A program made the translations under genes and the position numbers. The notes under the pieces are model-generated. The model ran no database searches and was not told the origin of the DNA. It was given only the letters and a program-made list of their open reading frames with translations. Of a stretch of DNA of 23,748 bases, positions 13,212 to 21,560 are shown in pieces; position 1 is the first letter of the stretch; every line of letters starts with the position of its first letter. This DNA comes from a virus: the IMG/VR virus record IMGVR_UViG_3300030098_003223, positions 1 to 23,748 of that record; one strand, given 5' to 3'.

Positions 13212-13976
13212 ATGAAAATATTATGCGATGCAGACTTTATTGTCTACAAATCGTGTGCTGCAGCTGAAACTGAAATTGATTGGGGTGATGATACTATCCT
13301 TGTCACTAGCAATTTTAGCGACGCATATAATGCCACGAAACGTGAACTTACCAAAATTTCAAACAAATTTGGGTCATTCGCTTCTATGATACTGTTCTTT
13401 TCTGACAGTGTAAATTTCAGGAAAAAAATATTGGCCGATTATAAAGGTCATCGAAATAGAAAAAAGCCTTGCGGCTATAAGCGTGTCATCAATAAACTCA
13501 AGAATGAGTTTGAAGTAATTATTATGCCTGAATTAGAGGCAGATGATAGTATGGGAGTTTACGCAACCCAACATCCTGGTAATATTATTGTATCTCCTGA
13601 TAAAGATATGAAACAAATTCCAGGTCAATTATATAATTTTGAGGAAACATTCACAGTCACTCCTGAAGAGGGTGCGCGGTGGCACTTAATTCAAAGTGCA
13701 GCTGGTGACCAAACTGATGGATACGGTGGCATCCCAGGAATTGGGGTGAAACGCGCTCAAGCTTTATTTAAAGAGCATGGATACTCTTGGAAAACAGTAG
13801 TAAATGCTTTTGCAGAAAAAGACTTATCTGAAGATGTAGCATTAATAAATGCACGTCTTGCTCGAATATTAACTGTAGATGATTATGACTTCAAAAAAAG
13901 AAAACCTATCCTTTGGTCTCCCAGCTCCAGTTACGAAATTAACGATGGAGCAAGATCTGAAGTTAAGGTTAATTGA
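13212..13976 (+). CDS. 5'-3' exonuclease, gp6-like
   Basis: A 254-residue flap-type nuclease. Metal-binding acids appear as CDADF at the start, MPELEADDSMG, SPDKDMKQIPG and GDQTDGYGGIPG, with the last running into a helix-hairpin-helix (IPGIGVKRAQALF). FFSDSVNFRKKIL and KKPCGYKRV match T7 gp6. It removes RNA primers and degrades host DNA for nucleotides. A TCACAGTCA copy (13651) lies in it, read as TVT. The gene's end overlaps the next frame by 98 bases. Confidence 0.92.
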   Translation: MKILCDADFIVYKSCAAAETEIDWGDDTILVTSNFSDAYNATKRELTKISNKFGSFASMILFFSDSVNFRKKILADYKGHRNRKKPCGYKRVINKLKNEFEVIIMPELEADDSMGVYATQHPGNIIVSPDKDMKQIPGQLYNFEETFTVTPEEGARWHLIQSAAGDQTDGYGGIPGIGVKRAQALFKEHGYSWKTVVNAFAEKDLSEDVALINARLARILTVDDYDFKKRKPILWSPSSSYEINDGARSEVKVN

Positions 13977-14166
13977 AGATAGATTAAAATCAGGTTTTTA
14001 TGATCATAAAGATGATATAATTACTTGGATAATAGCGCTTCAAAAACAAAACTATGTTTTATCAAATTCACTCACCAATTTAGTTGACAAATGGCCACTT
14101 CAAATCCTGATGGACCCAAACGAAGTAACACAAATGTTCGGGATATCGCTCCCAAAGGAGGGTTAA
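13879..14166 (+). CDS. Small conserved protein (about 95 aa), unknown
   Basis: The start is uncertain: ATG at 13879, 13885 or 13945. The last would reduce the overlap with the exonuclease gene from 98 to 32 bases. Visible are an N-terminal SFGLPAPVTKLTMEQDLKLR stretch, which I recall vaguely from other cyanopodoviruses, and a helical core (DIITWIIALQKQNYVLSNSLTNLV). It also overlaps the MazG-like gene by 76 bases. Function unknown. Confidence 0.55.
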   Translation: MIMTSKKENLSFGLPAPVTKLTMEQDLKLRLIEDRLKSGFYDHKDDIITWIIALQKQNYVLSNSLTNLVDKWPLQILMDPNEVTQMFGISLPKEG

Positions 14167-14543
14167 GTAAAACTTTTTTATCGGACCAAGCAAAAGAGTT
14201 TAGATCTAAATATAATATAAAAAATTCAGCTGATTTACCTACACGAAGTTATCAAAAGAACCTTATTGTAGAAGAATTTAAGGAATTTATAGAAGCTGAA
14301 GGTATGCTCTTTCGTCATGGACGTAATTTACATGAGGAATGCTTAAAAGAATTGGCTGATCTTGTTTATGTATGCTATCAGTATGCAGAAAATATGGGTT
14401 GGTTCTTAGATGAAGCGTTAGATAGAGTACACAGAAGTAATATGTCCAAACTCGGAGAGGACGGTAAACCAATATACCGAGAAGATGGAAAGGTCTTGAA
14501 AGGACCAAATTATAAACCGCCTAATTTAGAAGATTTATTTTAG
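14091..14543 (+). CDS. MazG-like nucleotide pyrophosphohydrolase
   Basis: A 150-residue protein with the all-alpha NTP pyrophosphatase signature: VEEFKEFIEAE on one helix and EECLKELADLVYVCYQYAENMG on the next, giving the E-x-x-E and E-x-x-D metal sites, then ALDRVHRSNMSKLGEDGKPIYREDGKVLKGPNY read in two parts (up to GEDGKPI, then REDGKVL). That tail is typical of phage phosphoribosyl-ATP pyrophosphatase-like members. It may clean up non-canonical dNTPs or modulate alarmones; substrates cannot be told from sequence. It precedes the reductase genes by two bases, which fits a nucleotide-pool role. Confidence 0.8.
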   Translation: MATSNPDGPKRSNTNVRDIAPKGGLSKTFLSDQAKEFRSKYNIKNSADLPTRSYQKNLIVEEFKEFIEAEGMLFRHGRNLHEECLKELADLVYVCYQYAENMGWFLDEALDRVHRSNMSKLGEDGKPIYREDGKVLKGPNYKPPNLEDLF

Positions 14544-14545
14544 AA

Positions 14546-15922
14546 ATGACTGCAGAACTTATCTCCCGCACTGGTCGGGTCCAATCATGGTTGGATAACC
14601 CAGAATCTAGACTTCCAGTGAGCTGCACAGTTTTTGTTGTAGAAGACTCAATGGAGGGAAAAAATGGAATCGAAGCATCCTGGAGATTCGTCTCACATGC
14701 CTTACGATATGGAGCAGGAGTTGCTGTCCATCTATCAAAGCTCAGAGCCAGAGGAAGTGAAAACGGAAAAGGTCTTACAGCTTCTGGCCCTGTATCATTC
14801 GGCAAAATCTACTCGACGTTAAATGAAACACTCAGACGTGGCGGGGTCTATAAGAACGGTGCTTGCGTTTTGCATATGGATATCGTTCATCCTGACATTA
14901 TTGAGTTTCTTACTACGTCCAGAGCTGAACTTCCCTGGGTTAAACGTTGCGTTAACTTAGATCAAGAATCGTGGGATTCAGCGGATGACTTAGTAAAAGA
15001 TGCGATAATATATGGTATTAAGTCAGGTGATATCTGGCTAAACAAAATTAAACACGATAACAACGGAGAAAGAATTTATGGCAACGTCTGTCTTGAGGTT
15101 TACCTGCCCTCACGAGGAACTTGCTTGTTACAGCATGTCAATTTCGCAGCCTGTACAATCGGAACCATTGAAGAGGCTTTCTCTGAAGGTATGTCCCAGT
15201 TGTGCCAGCTCCATAGTAGGACAGGTGTTGGAACAACTGGAGAATATCTGCCAAGTGATACCGACAGACAGGTCGGCCTTGGTATCCTCGGCCTCGCAAA
15301 TCTCTTACGAAGATATTCCATAACTTACGAAGAGTTTGGAGCTGCATTACATGCGGCAAATAATAATCAGTCTTTAGATTTTAAAGCTGGTGAACTTGCT
15401 GCAGCTATACAAAAAGGTATTAATAAAGCTGCAGAAATAGCTAGAGAACATAACATGGTACGTGCTTTTGCTATAGCACCTACTGCTTCCTGTTCATACA
15501 GGAGTCAAGATCTGGATGGCTATACAGCCACACCGGAAATAGCACCACCTATAAGTAGAAAAATAGATCGTGATTCTGGTACATTTGGTGTACAGAGTTA
15601 TGATTATGGTAATGTAGAAATTGCCAGTGAAGTTGGTTGGTATGGTTACAAAAAAGTAGCTGACGAACTAATGATAATGTTAAATAATACGGGACTTCTT
15701 CACGGATATTCATTCAACTCATGGTCGGATGTGATAACCTACGACAATGCGTTCGTGCAAGAGTGGTTAGATTCACCTCAGACTTCCCTTTACTACAGTC
15801 TGCAAGTAATGGAAGATACACAAGATAAGACAGATGCGTATGCAGCATTAGATCAATCAGATGTTGATGATTACTTACAGGACATTTTAAAAGAAACTGT
15901 AAACTGCGATTGTCAAGAGTAA
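14546..15922 (+). CDS. Ribonucleotide reductase, catalytic (alpha) subunit
   Basis: The 458-residue compact catalytic chain reduces ribonucleotides to deoxyribonucleotides for phage DNA synthesis. The active-site cysteines are visible: C27 in LPVSCTVF, C182 in the NVCLE motif (N-x-C-x-E) and C203 in AACTIG. GAGVAVHLSKLRARGS and APTASCSY are the substrate-binding loops. The C-terminus ends in a redox pair, NCDCQE. There is no ATP-cone at the N-terminus, so overall activity control is probably absent. A diiron-type beta subunit follows with a TAATG overlap, which supports class I rather than class II; I recall a published reannotation of the P-SSP7 enzyme to class I. Confidence 0.88.
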   Translation: MTAELISRTGRVQSWLDNPESRLPVSCTVFVVEDSMEGKNGIEASWRFVSHALRYGAGVAVHLSKLRARGSENGKGLTASGPVSFGKIYSTLNETLRRGGVYKNGACVLHMDIVHPDIIEFLTTSRAELPWVKRCVNLDQESWDSADDLVKDAIIYGIKSGDIWLNKIKHDNNGERIYGNVCLEVYLPSRGTCLLQHVNFAACTIGTIEEAFSEGMSQLCQLHSRTGVGTTGEYLPSDTDRQVGLGILGLANLLRRYSITYEEFGAALHAANNNQSLDFKAGELAAAIQKGINKAAEIAREHNMVRAFAIAPTASCSYRSQDLDGYTATPEIAPPISRKIDRDSGTFGVQSYDYGNVEIASEVGWYGYKKVADELMIMLNNTGLLHGYSFNSWSDVITYDNAFVQEWLDSPQTSLYYSLQVMEDTQDKTDAYAALDQSDVDDYLQDILKETVNCDCQE

Positions 15923-16644
15923 TGAGAACACATCCATACGATAAATTATTAAATAGAAAAAGAACATGGACTCCTGTAAAACCTACAAAAGGCGAGGTGA
16001 AGTACGGTGCTGAAGAAACCATCAAGCGTGCTCTCGCAATACGTCATATGGAGTTACCAGTGGGAGAATTTATTCAAGAAGGACTTGAAAAAGAAGTACC
16101 CAACAACGCTCGGGTTCTTCTTGAGTCGAACGTTAAAGATGAGATCAAGCATGATCTGGCACTTGGCTACATTGTTGACGCCCATGGGGCTGATCAGCAG
16201 GCCGAATTAGAAGCTATGAGGATACGTGATGCCTGGATTGAACACCCTGATCATACTATTACCAAAGCTCTCGTTGCAGAACGAGCTATATTTTTTGTTT
16301 TACTTCCTTTCTTTAGGTTTACTGGTGATTCTGCTCTCAGAACAGTATCAGCTGATATTTCCAGAGATGAACAAATCCACGTGGCGGCTAATAGTCTTGT
16401 TTGTACTGAGTTGGGTTTATCCCCTAGCCCTTCTCTGGACAAACTTCGAAAAGCTACAATTAACTGGGTACTCCAACCCCTAGGTATAAATACTACCGAT
16501 AAATATTTGGACAAAAATTTTTGGCTGGATGCAAGTGATCGCCTAATGTATGAGGGCAAAGCCCCAGAGTTTTCTGAGACACAGAGAGCACGTATGCCAG
16601 CATTCTTTGAACATGCAAATACAAACCTCCCACAATACGCTTAA
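15922..16644 (+). CDS. Ribonucleotide reductase beta subunit, compact ferritin-like
   Basis: A start at the ATG overlapping the alpha stop (TAATG) gives 240 residues, much shorter than the usual 320-375. The ferritin-like metal ligands can be placed as E44 (tentative), E74 and H77 in DEIKH, E120 in VAERAIFF, and E150 and H153 in RDEQIH, with spacing 30, 46 and 30. The residue four after H77, where standard class Ia/Ib subunits have the radical tyrosine, is leucine (L81). A metal-based radical, perhaps dimanganese as in class Id, is therefore likely. It acts in a complex with the alpha subunit. Confidence 0.82.
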   Translation: MRTHPYDKLLNRKRTWTPVKPTKGEVKYGAEETIKRALAIRHMELPVGEFIQEGLEKEVPNNARVLLESNVKDEIKHDLALGYIVDAHGADQQAELEAMRIRDAWIEHPDHTITKALVAERAIFFVLLPFFRFTGDSALRTVSADISRDEQIHVAANSLVCTELGLSPSPSLDKLRKATINWVLQPLGINTTDKYLDKNFWLDASDRLMYEGKAPEFSETQRARMPAFFEHANTNLPQYA

Positions 16645-16804
16645 CATCGGGTTGACTGTTGAGCGTTTGTATCAGGAACTTGATGAAAGATTCCCAACAG
16701 TTAACCCACATCCTAAAGAAGAGATCGAAGCTATTATGTATAAAGCAGGTCAAAGATCCATTGTAGAGTGGATTGAAAATAGAATAAAAGACGAGGTACT
16801 TTAA
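16613..16804 (+). CDS. Small protein (63 aa), unknown
   Basis: I chose the ATG at 16613, a 32-base overlap with the beta-subunit gene; the frame opens further upstream but without a better start. The product has a helix (GLTVERLYQELDERF), a proline turn (PTVNPHPKEEIE) and a second helix (IMYKAGQRSIVEWIENRIKDEV). No family recognised. It stops two bases before the next gene, suggesting one message. Confidence 0.5.
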   Translation: MQIQTSHNTLNIGLTVERLYQELDERFPTVNPHPKEEIEAIMYKAGQRSIVEWIENRIKDEVL

Positions 16805-16806
16805 CT

Positions 16807-17163
16807 ATGTGTTTTGGAAGAAGATCTAGATCCGGCGGCGGCGGCGGAGACGGAGGAGCTGCTGCACGCGCTGCTGAAGATGCAAGGCGTAGAGCCAATG
16901 AAGATGCCGCTAGAATACAACGTGAAAACACCGCAAAGATGGCAGAAATGCAAGCAAAATTAGATGCAGTTAAAAAAGCATCAGCCTATACAAATCCAAT
17001 ACAAACTAAAGCTACCACAGGAGATATAAGTCAAGGTCTTGATAGGTCTAAAGCCTATGCTAAAAAGAAAAGAGCTATGACTTCTAAGAAAACTAGGATT
17101 GCACTTAACCCACAAGGTACTGCTAATGTAGGTGGTCTTGGTGGCGGACAAGCTAATCCATAA
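16807..17163 (+). CDS. Small virion protein, gp6.7/gp7.3-like
   Basis: It begins MCFGRRSRS followed by a glycine run, recalling the MCF start of T7 gp6.7, a minor virion protein ejected into the cell. Residues about 20-58 are an Ala/Arg/Glu-rich helix or coiled coil. The tail is basic then glycine-rich (KKTRIALNPQG ... GGLGGGQ), like the end of T7 gp7.3. It directly precedes the portal gene, as gp6.7 and gp7.3 do in T7. The similarity is short and compositional, so the name is tentative. GC content is locally raised by the glycine codons. Confidence 0.5.
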   Translation: MCFGRRSRSGGGGGDGGAAARAAEDARRRANEDAARIQRENTAKMAEMQAKLDAVKKASAYTNPIQTKATTGDISQGLDRSKAYAKKKRAMTSKKTRIALNPQGTANVGGLGGGQANP

Positions 17164-17177
17164 TACATATTAAATAA

Positions 17178-18797
17178 ATGTACAAGAACGCACGACAACG
17201 ATACGATACACTTACTAAAAATCGTACCCAGTTTCTAGACGTTGCTGTTCAATGCTCTAAGCTTACCCTTCCTTATCTTATACAAAATGATGAAGGCAGG
17301 ACCACACATATTAAATTAGATACTCCTTGGCAATCAGTAGGTGCTAAGTGTGTAGTAACTTTGTCAGCAAAATTAATGTTGGCTTTACTACCTCCACAAA
17401 GCACCTTCTTTAAGTTCCAAATTAGAGATGATAAATTAGGTACAGAACTACCTGCGGAGGTACGTTCTGAACTTGACTTAAGTTTTTCTAAGTTAGAACG
17501 TATGGTTATGGATTCTATTGCTGCATCAAGTGATAGAGTTACCATACATCAAGCCATTAAGCATCTAGTAGTAGGTGGAAATGCTTTACTTTTTATGGGT
17601 AAAGATGGGATTAAGCATTACCCATTGAACAGGTATGTTGTAGAACGCGACGGTAATGGTAATGTTATTGAAATCGTTACAAAAGAAATTATTAATCGTA
17701 ATCTATTACCTCCTATACTCCAAGAGATAGAACGTACAACTCCTAATTCACCTGGAGCTGACGGCGACCCTGTTGGTGCTAGAAATGAAGAGGATGTAGA
17801 TGTTTATACGTGTGTAAAGTTAGAAGGGAACCGTTGGATATGGCATCAAGAAGCATTTGATAAGCTAATACCAGGTACCCAGGGTAAAGCACCTAAGGAT
17901 GCTAGCCCATGGTTAGTTCTAAGGTTTAATAATATTGATGGTGAAAATTACGGAAGAGGAAGAGTCGAAGAGTTCCTCGGCGACTTCCATTCACTTGAAG
18001 CACTCTCTCAGGCACTCGTAGAAGGCTCTGCAGCGGCTGCAAAAGTAATCTTTACTGTATCACCCTCAAGCTCTACTAAACCCCAGACAATCGCTGCTGC
18101 AGGTAACGGAGCAATCGTTCAAGGAAAGCCGGATGACATAGGTGTTGTCCAAGTTGGAAAGACAGCTGACTTTGCGACTGCTGCACAAATGGCACAGCAA
18201 TTAGAACGTAGATTGTTAGAAGCTCACCTTGTTTTAAATGTAAGACAAAGTGAACGAACTACAGCTGAAGAGGTACGCCTCACACAACTAGAACTCGAAC
18301 AACAATTGGGAGGTCTATTCTCATTGTTAACTGTTGAGTTCCTTATACCCTATCTTAATAGAAAATTATTAGTACTTCAAAGAACAGGTGAACTACCTCG
18401 TATCCCTAAAGATATTGTTAACCCTACAATTGTAGCTGGTATTAATGCTCTAGGAAGAGGACAAGATAGAGAAAGTTTAACAGCATTTATAACTACTATC
18501 GCTCAAACAATTGGGCCAGAAGCTATGATGCAATACGTTAATCCTGATGAAGTTATTAAACGATTAGCTGCAGCACAAGGTATTGATGTATTGAATCTTG
18601 TTAAGTCAATGGATGACCGTCAACAAGAAGCTCAAGAACAACAACAACAAGCAGCACAGATGGAGTTATTGAAACAGTCTGGACAGTTTGCTAATTCACC
18701 AGCAGCTGATCCAACTAAAAACCCTGACGCAATAGAACAAATCGGAGATGCCGTTGAACAATACACCCAGCCGCCCGAAGAAGGTGCGGAACAGTAA
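17178..18797 (+). CDS. Portal protein (head-tail connector), gp8-like
   Basis: A 539-residue protein matching T7 gp8 in size and layout. The start has a helix with RQRYDTLTKNRTQFLDVAVQC, then LPYLIQNDEG, SVGAKCVVTLSAKLMLALLPPQ and FFKFQI, the pattern of T7-like connectors. The middle has YGRGRVEEFLGDFHSLEALSQ and the C-terminus is rich in Gln and acidic residues (QEQQQQAAQ). Twelve copies form the ring through which DNA is packaged and ejected, and the scaffold assembles on it. No Shine-Dalgarno precedes the ATG. Confidence 0.93.
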   Translation: MYKNARQRYDTLTKNRTQFLDVAVQCSKLTLPYLIQNDEGRTTHIKLDTPWQSVGAKCVVTLSAKLMLALLPPQSTFFKFQIRDDKLGTELPAEVRSELDLSFSKLERMVMDSIAASSDRVTIHQAIKHLVVGGNALLFMGKDGIKHYPLNRYVVERDGNGNVIEIVTKEIINRNLLPPILQEIERTTPNSPGADGDPVGARNEEDVDVYTCVKLEGNRWIWHQEAFDKLIPGTQGKAPKDASPWLVLRFNNIDGENYGRGRVEEFLGDFHSLEALSQALVEGSAAAAKVIFTVSPSSSTKPQTIAAAGNGAIVQGKPDDIGVVQVGKTADFATAAQMAQQLERRLLEAHLVLNVRQSERTTAEEVRLTQLELEQQLGGLFSLLTVEFLIPYLNRKLLVLQRTGELPRIPKDIVNPTIVAGINALGRGQDRESLTAFITTIAQTIGPEAMMQYVNPDEVIKRLAAAQGIDVLNLVKSMDDRQQEAQEQQQQAAQMELLKQSGQFANSPAADPTKNPDAIEQIGDAVEQYTQPPEEGAEQ

Positions 18798-18810
18798 ACC
18801 TAAGACACAA

Positions 18811-19008
18811 ATGAAACCGTTGTCTAAGGTTAACTCGAAATTTGAAGAGACAGAATTAGCAAAACCCACCTCCCTCGAAACTAATAAGTACGCTCAGAAA
18901 CCTTTAGTAGGTGAGCCTTCTATACATACCCCTGGTGGTATAGTAACTAAAGTTGGTCTCGGAGGATTAAAAACAGAAACAAATTATGGCAGTCAATCTG
19001 ACGTATGA
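18811..19008 (+). CDS. Small protein between portal and scaffold (65 aa)
   Basis: The frame is open from 18748, inside the portal gene, but the ATG at 18811 avoids that overlap. The sequence is low in hydrophobics, with Lys/Thr/Gly and turn-forming residues (PSIHTPGGIVTKVGLGG), so probably extended or disordered. It overlaps the scaffold start by 23 bases. Possibly a minor virion or assembly factor; no family recognised. Confidence 0.5.
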   Translation: MKPLSKVNSKFEETELAKPTSLETNKYAQKPLVGEPSIHTPGGIVTKVGLGGLKTETNYGSQSDV

Positions 19009-19807
19009 TCCTAGTGATGATCCAGAAGCTATTGAAGCTGAGGAACAACGAGATGTAGAGTCACTAGAAGTAGCGGATAAGTTACAAGAAGAAGAGCAAG
19101 GTTTACTTGCAGGTAAATATAAAGATGCTGAAGAATTAGAGAAAGCTTACATAGAACTTCAAAAGAAATTAGGTTCTGATGGTAAGGAAGAAACTGAGGC
19201 ATCGACTGAGGAAACAGAAGAAGAAGTTAAAGAAGAAACTGAAGATCCATTTGAAGATGATGTAGCAGCTCAAACTATCTTCCAAGCATCAGATGAATTC
19301 TCTGATAACGGTGAGATAAGTGCTGACACTATGGAAGCTTTAACTAAAATGGATAGTAAAGATTTAGTAGAAGCGTATCAAAGAATACAAAGTGCTGAAG
19401 TACCTACAGAAACAACTGAATCAACTACAGAAGAACCAGGTCAACAATTATCTGCTGAGTCTGTAAATGAAATACGTAACGCTGTTGGTGGTGAAGAAGC
19501 TTATACTAAAATGGTTGCATGGGCGCAAGAAAATTTAGCACCTAATGAAGTGCAAGCTTATGATAATGCTATTGCTAGCGGTAACTTAGATACTATTAAT
19601 TTAGCACTACAAGCTGTTTACTATAGGTACACAGATGATGTAGGTTCTGAAGGTGATATGATCCAAGGTAAAGCCGCTACTGCTGTGGATGGTTTTAGAA
19701 GCCAAGCTGAAGTTGTTCGTGCAATGGCAGACCCACGCTACGAAAATGATCCTGCATACCGCCAGGATGTATATAATAAATTAGAACGATCTAACATTAA
19801 ATTTTAA
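18986..19807 (+). CDS. Capsid scaffolding protein, gp9-like
   Basis: A 273-residue, very acidic protein with Glu/Thr-rich low-complexity stretches (EETEASTEETEEEVKEETE in the first third, TTESTTEEPGQQ later) and a helical C-terminal part (FRSQAEVVRAM, DVYNKLERS). Composition, position just after the portal and size fit the T7 gp9 scaffold, which is lost from the mature head. The internal YLQ-like early helix (EELEKAYIELQKKLG) is also typical. Assignment rests on context and composition. Confidence 0.85.
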   Translation: MAVNLTYDPSDDPEAIEAEEQRDVESLEVADKLQEEEQGLLAGKYKDAEELEKAYIELQKKLGSDGKEETEASTEETEEEVKEETEDPFEDDVAAQTIFQASDEFSDNGEISADTMEALTKMDSKDLVEAYQRIQSAEVPTETTESTTEEPGQQLSAESVNEIRNAVGGEEAYTKMVAWAQENLAPNEVQAYDNAIASGNLDTINLALQAVYYRYTDDVGSEGDMIQGKAATAVDGFRSQAEVVRAMADPRYENDPAYRQDVYNKLERSNIKF

Positions 19808-19808
19808 A

Positions 19809-19943
19809 ATGCCAAAGGTCAATGGAAAAACTTTTGCGTATAACAAAGCAGGATACGCACAAGCTAAGGCTGCCAAAAAAGCTTCTGCAAAAGCTAAGTC
19901 AACAGCAGCCCATAAAAAATCACCCATTAGAAAACTTACTTAA
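19809..19943 (+). CDS. Small Lys/Ala-rich basic protein (44 aa)
   Basis: It starts one base after the scaffold stop. Sequence pattern: FAYNKAGYAQAKAAKKAS followed by a second Ala/Lys run ending in KKSPIRKLT. It is a histone-tail-like DNA-binding composition, with 13 Lys/Arg and no Asp/Glu. A small virion DNA-binding or packaging protein is plausible; this is inference from composition and context. It does not resemble a named family I can be sure of. Confidence 0.55.
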   Translation: MPKVNGKTFAYNKAGYAQAKAAKKASAKAKSTAAHKKSPIRKLT

Positions 19944-19954
19944 GGAATTTAATT

Positions 19955-20227
19955 ATGGCAATGGGCTATTCTCCAGTCGATACTACTAATATAGCTGATG
20001 ATGGAGTAATATACTATGTACAAACCAGTGGTAATACATGGGTAAGAGCACCTTATAGAGATCAAGGCAGTATTGCTTCATATGAGCATGCTGAATTAAA
20101 CCCAAAAGGTATCGAAGGTGTAAACGCTAGTCCTCCTAATACAGGAACTAGTGCAACGGGATTTGATATTACTCCACCTGTTGACGGTACCTACCCACAA
20201 CACCAATTAACTAGTCAATTATTATAA
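19955..20227 (+). CDS. Unknown protein (90 aa) upstream of psbA
   Basis: AAGGAA lies about 8 bases before the ATG. The stop codon abuts the psbA start with no spacer. The protein is Gly/Pro/Thr-rich with short strands (GVIYYVQTSGNTWVRAPYRD) and a disordered-looking C-terminal half (NASPPNTGTSATG). It has no helix-rich region and no membrane segment. It may be a structural accessory protein, as it lies in the head-gene block. No family recognised. Confidence 0.6.
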   Translation: MAMGYSPVDTTNIADDGVIYYVQTSGNTWVRAPYRDQGSIASYEHAELNPKGIEGVNASPPNTGTSATGFDITPPVDGTYPQHQLTSQLL

Positions 20228-21274
20228 ATGGCAACACTCACATTACAAAAATCCAATTGGAATAGATTTTGTGACTGGGTAACAAGCACTGATAACCGCC
20301 TCTATGTGGGGTGGTTCGGTGTCTTGATGATACCATGTCTTATTACAGCAGCAACTTGTTTTATTATCGCGTTCATCGCTGCACCGCCAGTGGATATTGA
20401 CGGAATACGTGAACCAGTAGCAGGATCTTTACTTTATGGAAACAACATCATCTCAGGAGCAGTGGTCCCCAGCTCCAACGCCATCGGCATGCACTTCTAT
20501 CCCATCTGGGAAGCAGCAAACATGGACGAATGGCTCTACAATGGTGGACCTTATCAACTCACAATTTTTCACTTCCTCATTGGTATCTCAGCTTATCTGG
20601 GACGACAATGGGAACTTAGTTATAGACTAGGCATGCGCCCTTGGATTTGTGTTGCTTACTCAGCTCCATTGGCAGCGGCCTTTGCAGTCTTCCTGGTATA
20701 TCCATTCGGACAAGGAAGTTTCTCTGACGGTATGCCGTTGGGGATCTCAGGGACATTCAACTTTATGTTTGTCTTCCAAGCAGAACACAATATACTCATG
20801 CATCCTTTCCATATGTTGGGAGTTGCGGGGGTTTTTGGCGGTGCTTTGTTCGCTGCTATGCATGGTTCCTTGGTCACCAGTTCACTCATCAAAGAAACAA
20901 CTGAACAAGAGTCCTTAAATTATGGCTACAAGTTCGGTCAAGAGGAAGAGACGTATAACATTGTTGCGGCTCATGGCTACTTTGGGAGACTCATCTTCCA
21001 ATATGCTAGCTTTAATAATAGCCGTAGTTTACATTTCTTCCTGGCTGCTTGGCCCGTCGCTTGCATATGGCTTACCTCTATGGGAGTTTCAACCATGGCG
21101 TTCAATCTTAACGGATTCAACTTTAACCAATCCGTAGCAGATTCAGAAGGTAGGACTATCCCTACGTGGGCAGATGTATTAAATAGAGCTGACCTAGGTA
21201 TGGAAGTAATGCATGAACGTAATGCTCATAACTTCCCACTTGACCTAGCAGCTGTACCTGAAACAGTTGGTTAG
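20228..21274 (+). CDS. psbA: Photosystem II D1 protein
   Basis: The 348-residue reaction-centre subunit replaces photodamaged host D1 during infection. Numbering is three behind the standard: Y158 (YZ), D167, E186, H187, H329, E330, H334, D339 and A341 for the oxygen-evolving cluster, and H195 (P680), H212 and H269 for pigments and iron. Q127 marks the D1:1 (Gln130) type. Five membrane helices are present. The tail after A341 is only 7 residues (AVPETVG) against about 16 in typical cyanobacteria. No Shine-Dalgarno. It sits with hli among the head genes. Confidence 0.97.
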   Translation: MATLTLQKSNWNRFCDWVTSTDNRLYVGWFGVLMIPCLITAATCFIIAFIAAPPVDIDGIREPVAGSLLYGNNIISGAVVPSSNAIGMHFYPIWEAANMDEWLYNGGPYQLTIFHFLIGISAYLGRQWELSYRLGMRPWICVAYSAPLAAAFAVFLVYPFGQGSFSDGMPLGISGTFNFMFVFQAEHNILMHPFHMLGVAGVFGGALFAAMHGSLVTSSLIKETTEQESLNYGYKFGQEEETYNIVAAHGYFGRLIFQYASFNNSRSLHFFLAAWPVACIWLTSMGVSTMAFNLNGFNFNQSVADSEGRTIPTWADVLNRADLGMEVMHERNAHNFPLDLAAVPETVG

Positions 21275-21281
21275 TGTGATA

Positions 21282-21310
21282 GTGGCGACCCGTAAGAGCG
21301 TCCTCGCCGC
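21282..21310 (+). terminator. Hairpin after psbA
   Basis: GTGGCGA (21282-21288) pairs with TCGCCGC (21304-21310) with one G-T pair and a 15-base loop. No T run follows, so it may stabilise or delimit the psbA message rather than end it. Confidence 0.4.
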
Positions 21311-21331
21311 TGTTCAATTACTTACTTATAC

Positions 21332-21508
21332 ATGATTACAACAGAATATGGCAAACAAAATATGTTTGCAACTGAACCACCTATCGAAGTATTAACAATG
21401 AACAACGACAACGCTGAATTACAAAATGGCCGTTGGGCTATGATTGGAATAGTCGCAGCTCTTGGTGCTTATGCTGCCACAGGGCAAATCATTCCAGGTA
21501 TATTCTAA
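21332..21508 (+). CDS. hli: High-light-inducible protein
   Basis: A 58-residue member of the one-helix chlorophyll-binding stress proteins. The signature AELQNGRWAMIG, followed by a single membrane helix (IVAALGAYAATGQIIPG), carries the Glu, Asn and Arg used for pigment and helix pairing. Hli proteins bind chlorophyll and carotenoid and help protect and reassemble photosystem II, matching the neighbouring psbA. The N-terminal 20 residues are variable. No strong Shine-Dalgarno. It is short but typical for phage copies. Confidence 0.92.
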   Translation: MITTEYGKQNMFATEPPIEVLTMNNDNAELQNGRWAMIGIVAALGAYAATGQIIPGIF

Positions 21509-21560
21509 ATCACAACACACCGCGTCCGTTCATCCATTAATTTTCATGGACGCATGACGA

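Larger units (their letters stand above)
2924..13659 (+). repeat. Dispersed strand-specific word TCACAGTCA (11 copies)
   Basis: Copies start at 2924, 3339, 3877, 4598, 5282, 5693, 6647, 7774, 9922, 13173 and 13651, all on the + strand. Most read TCACAGTCAA or TCACAGTCAG, often preceded by AT or TT. Several sit 3-9 bases before a start codon; others lie inside coding sequence in different codon phases (for example SQS, HSQ, TVS and TVT). I saw none on the other strand or outside this block. The function is unknown. Confidence 0.7.

Noticed and set aside
14521-14805. Minus-strand open frame opposite the reductase gene.
   Set aside because: It is antisense to a well-supported conserved gene with no ribosome site or motif; a shadow frame.
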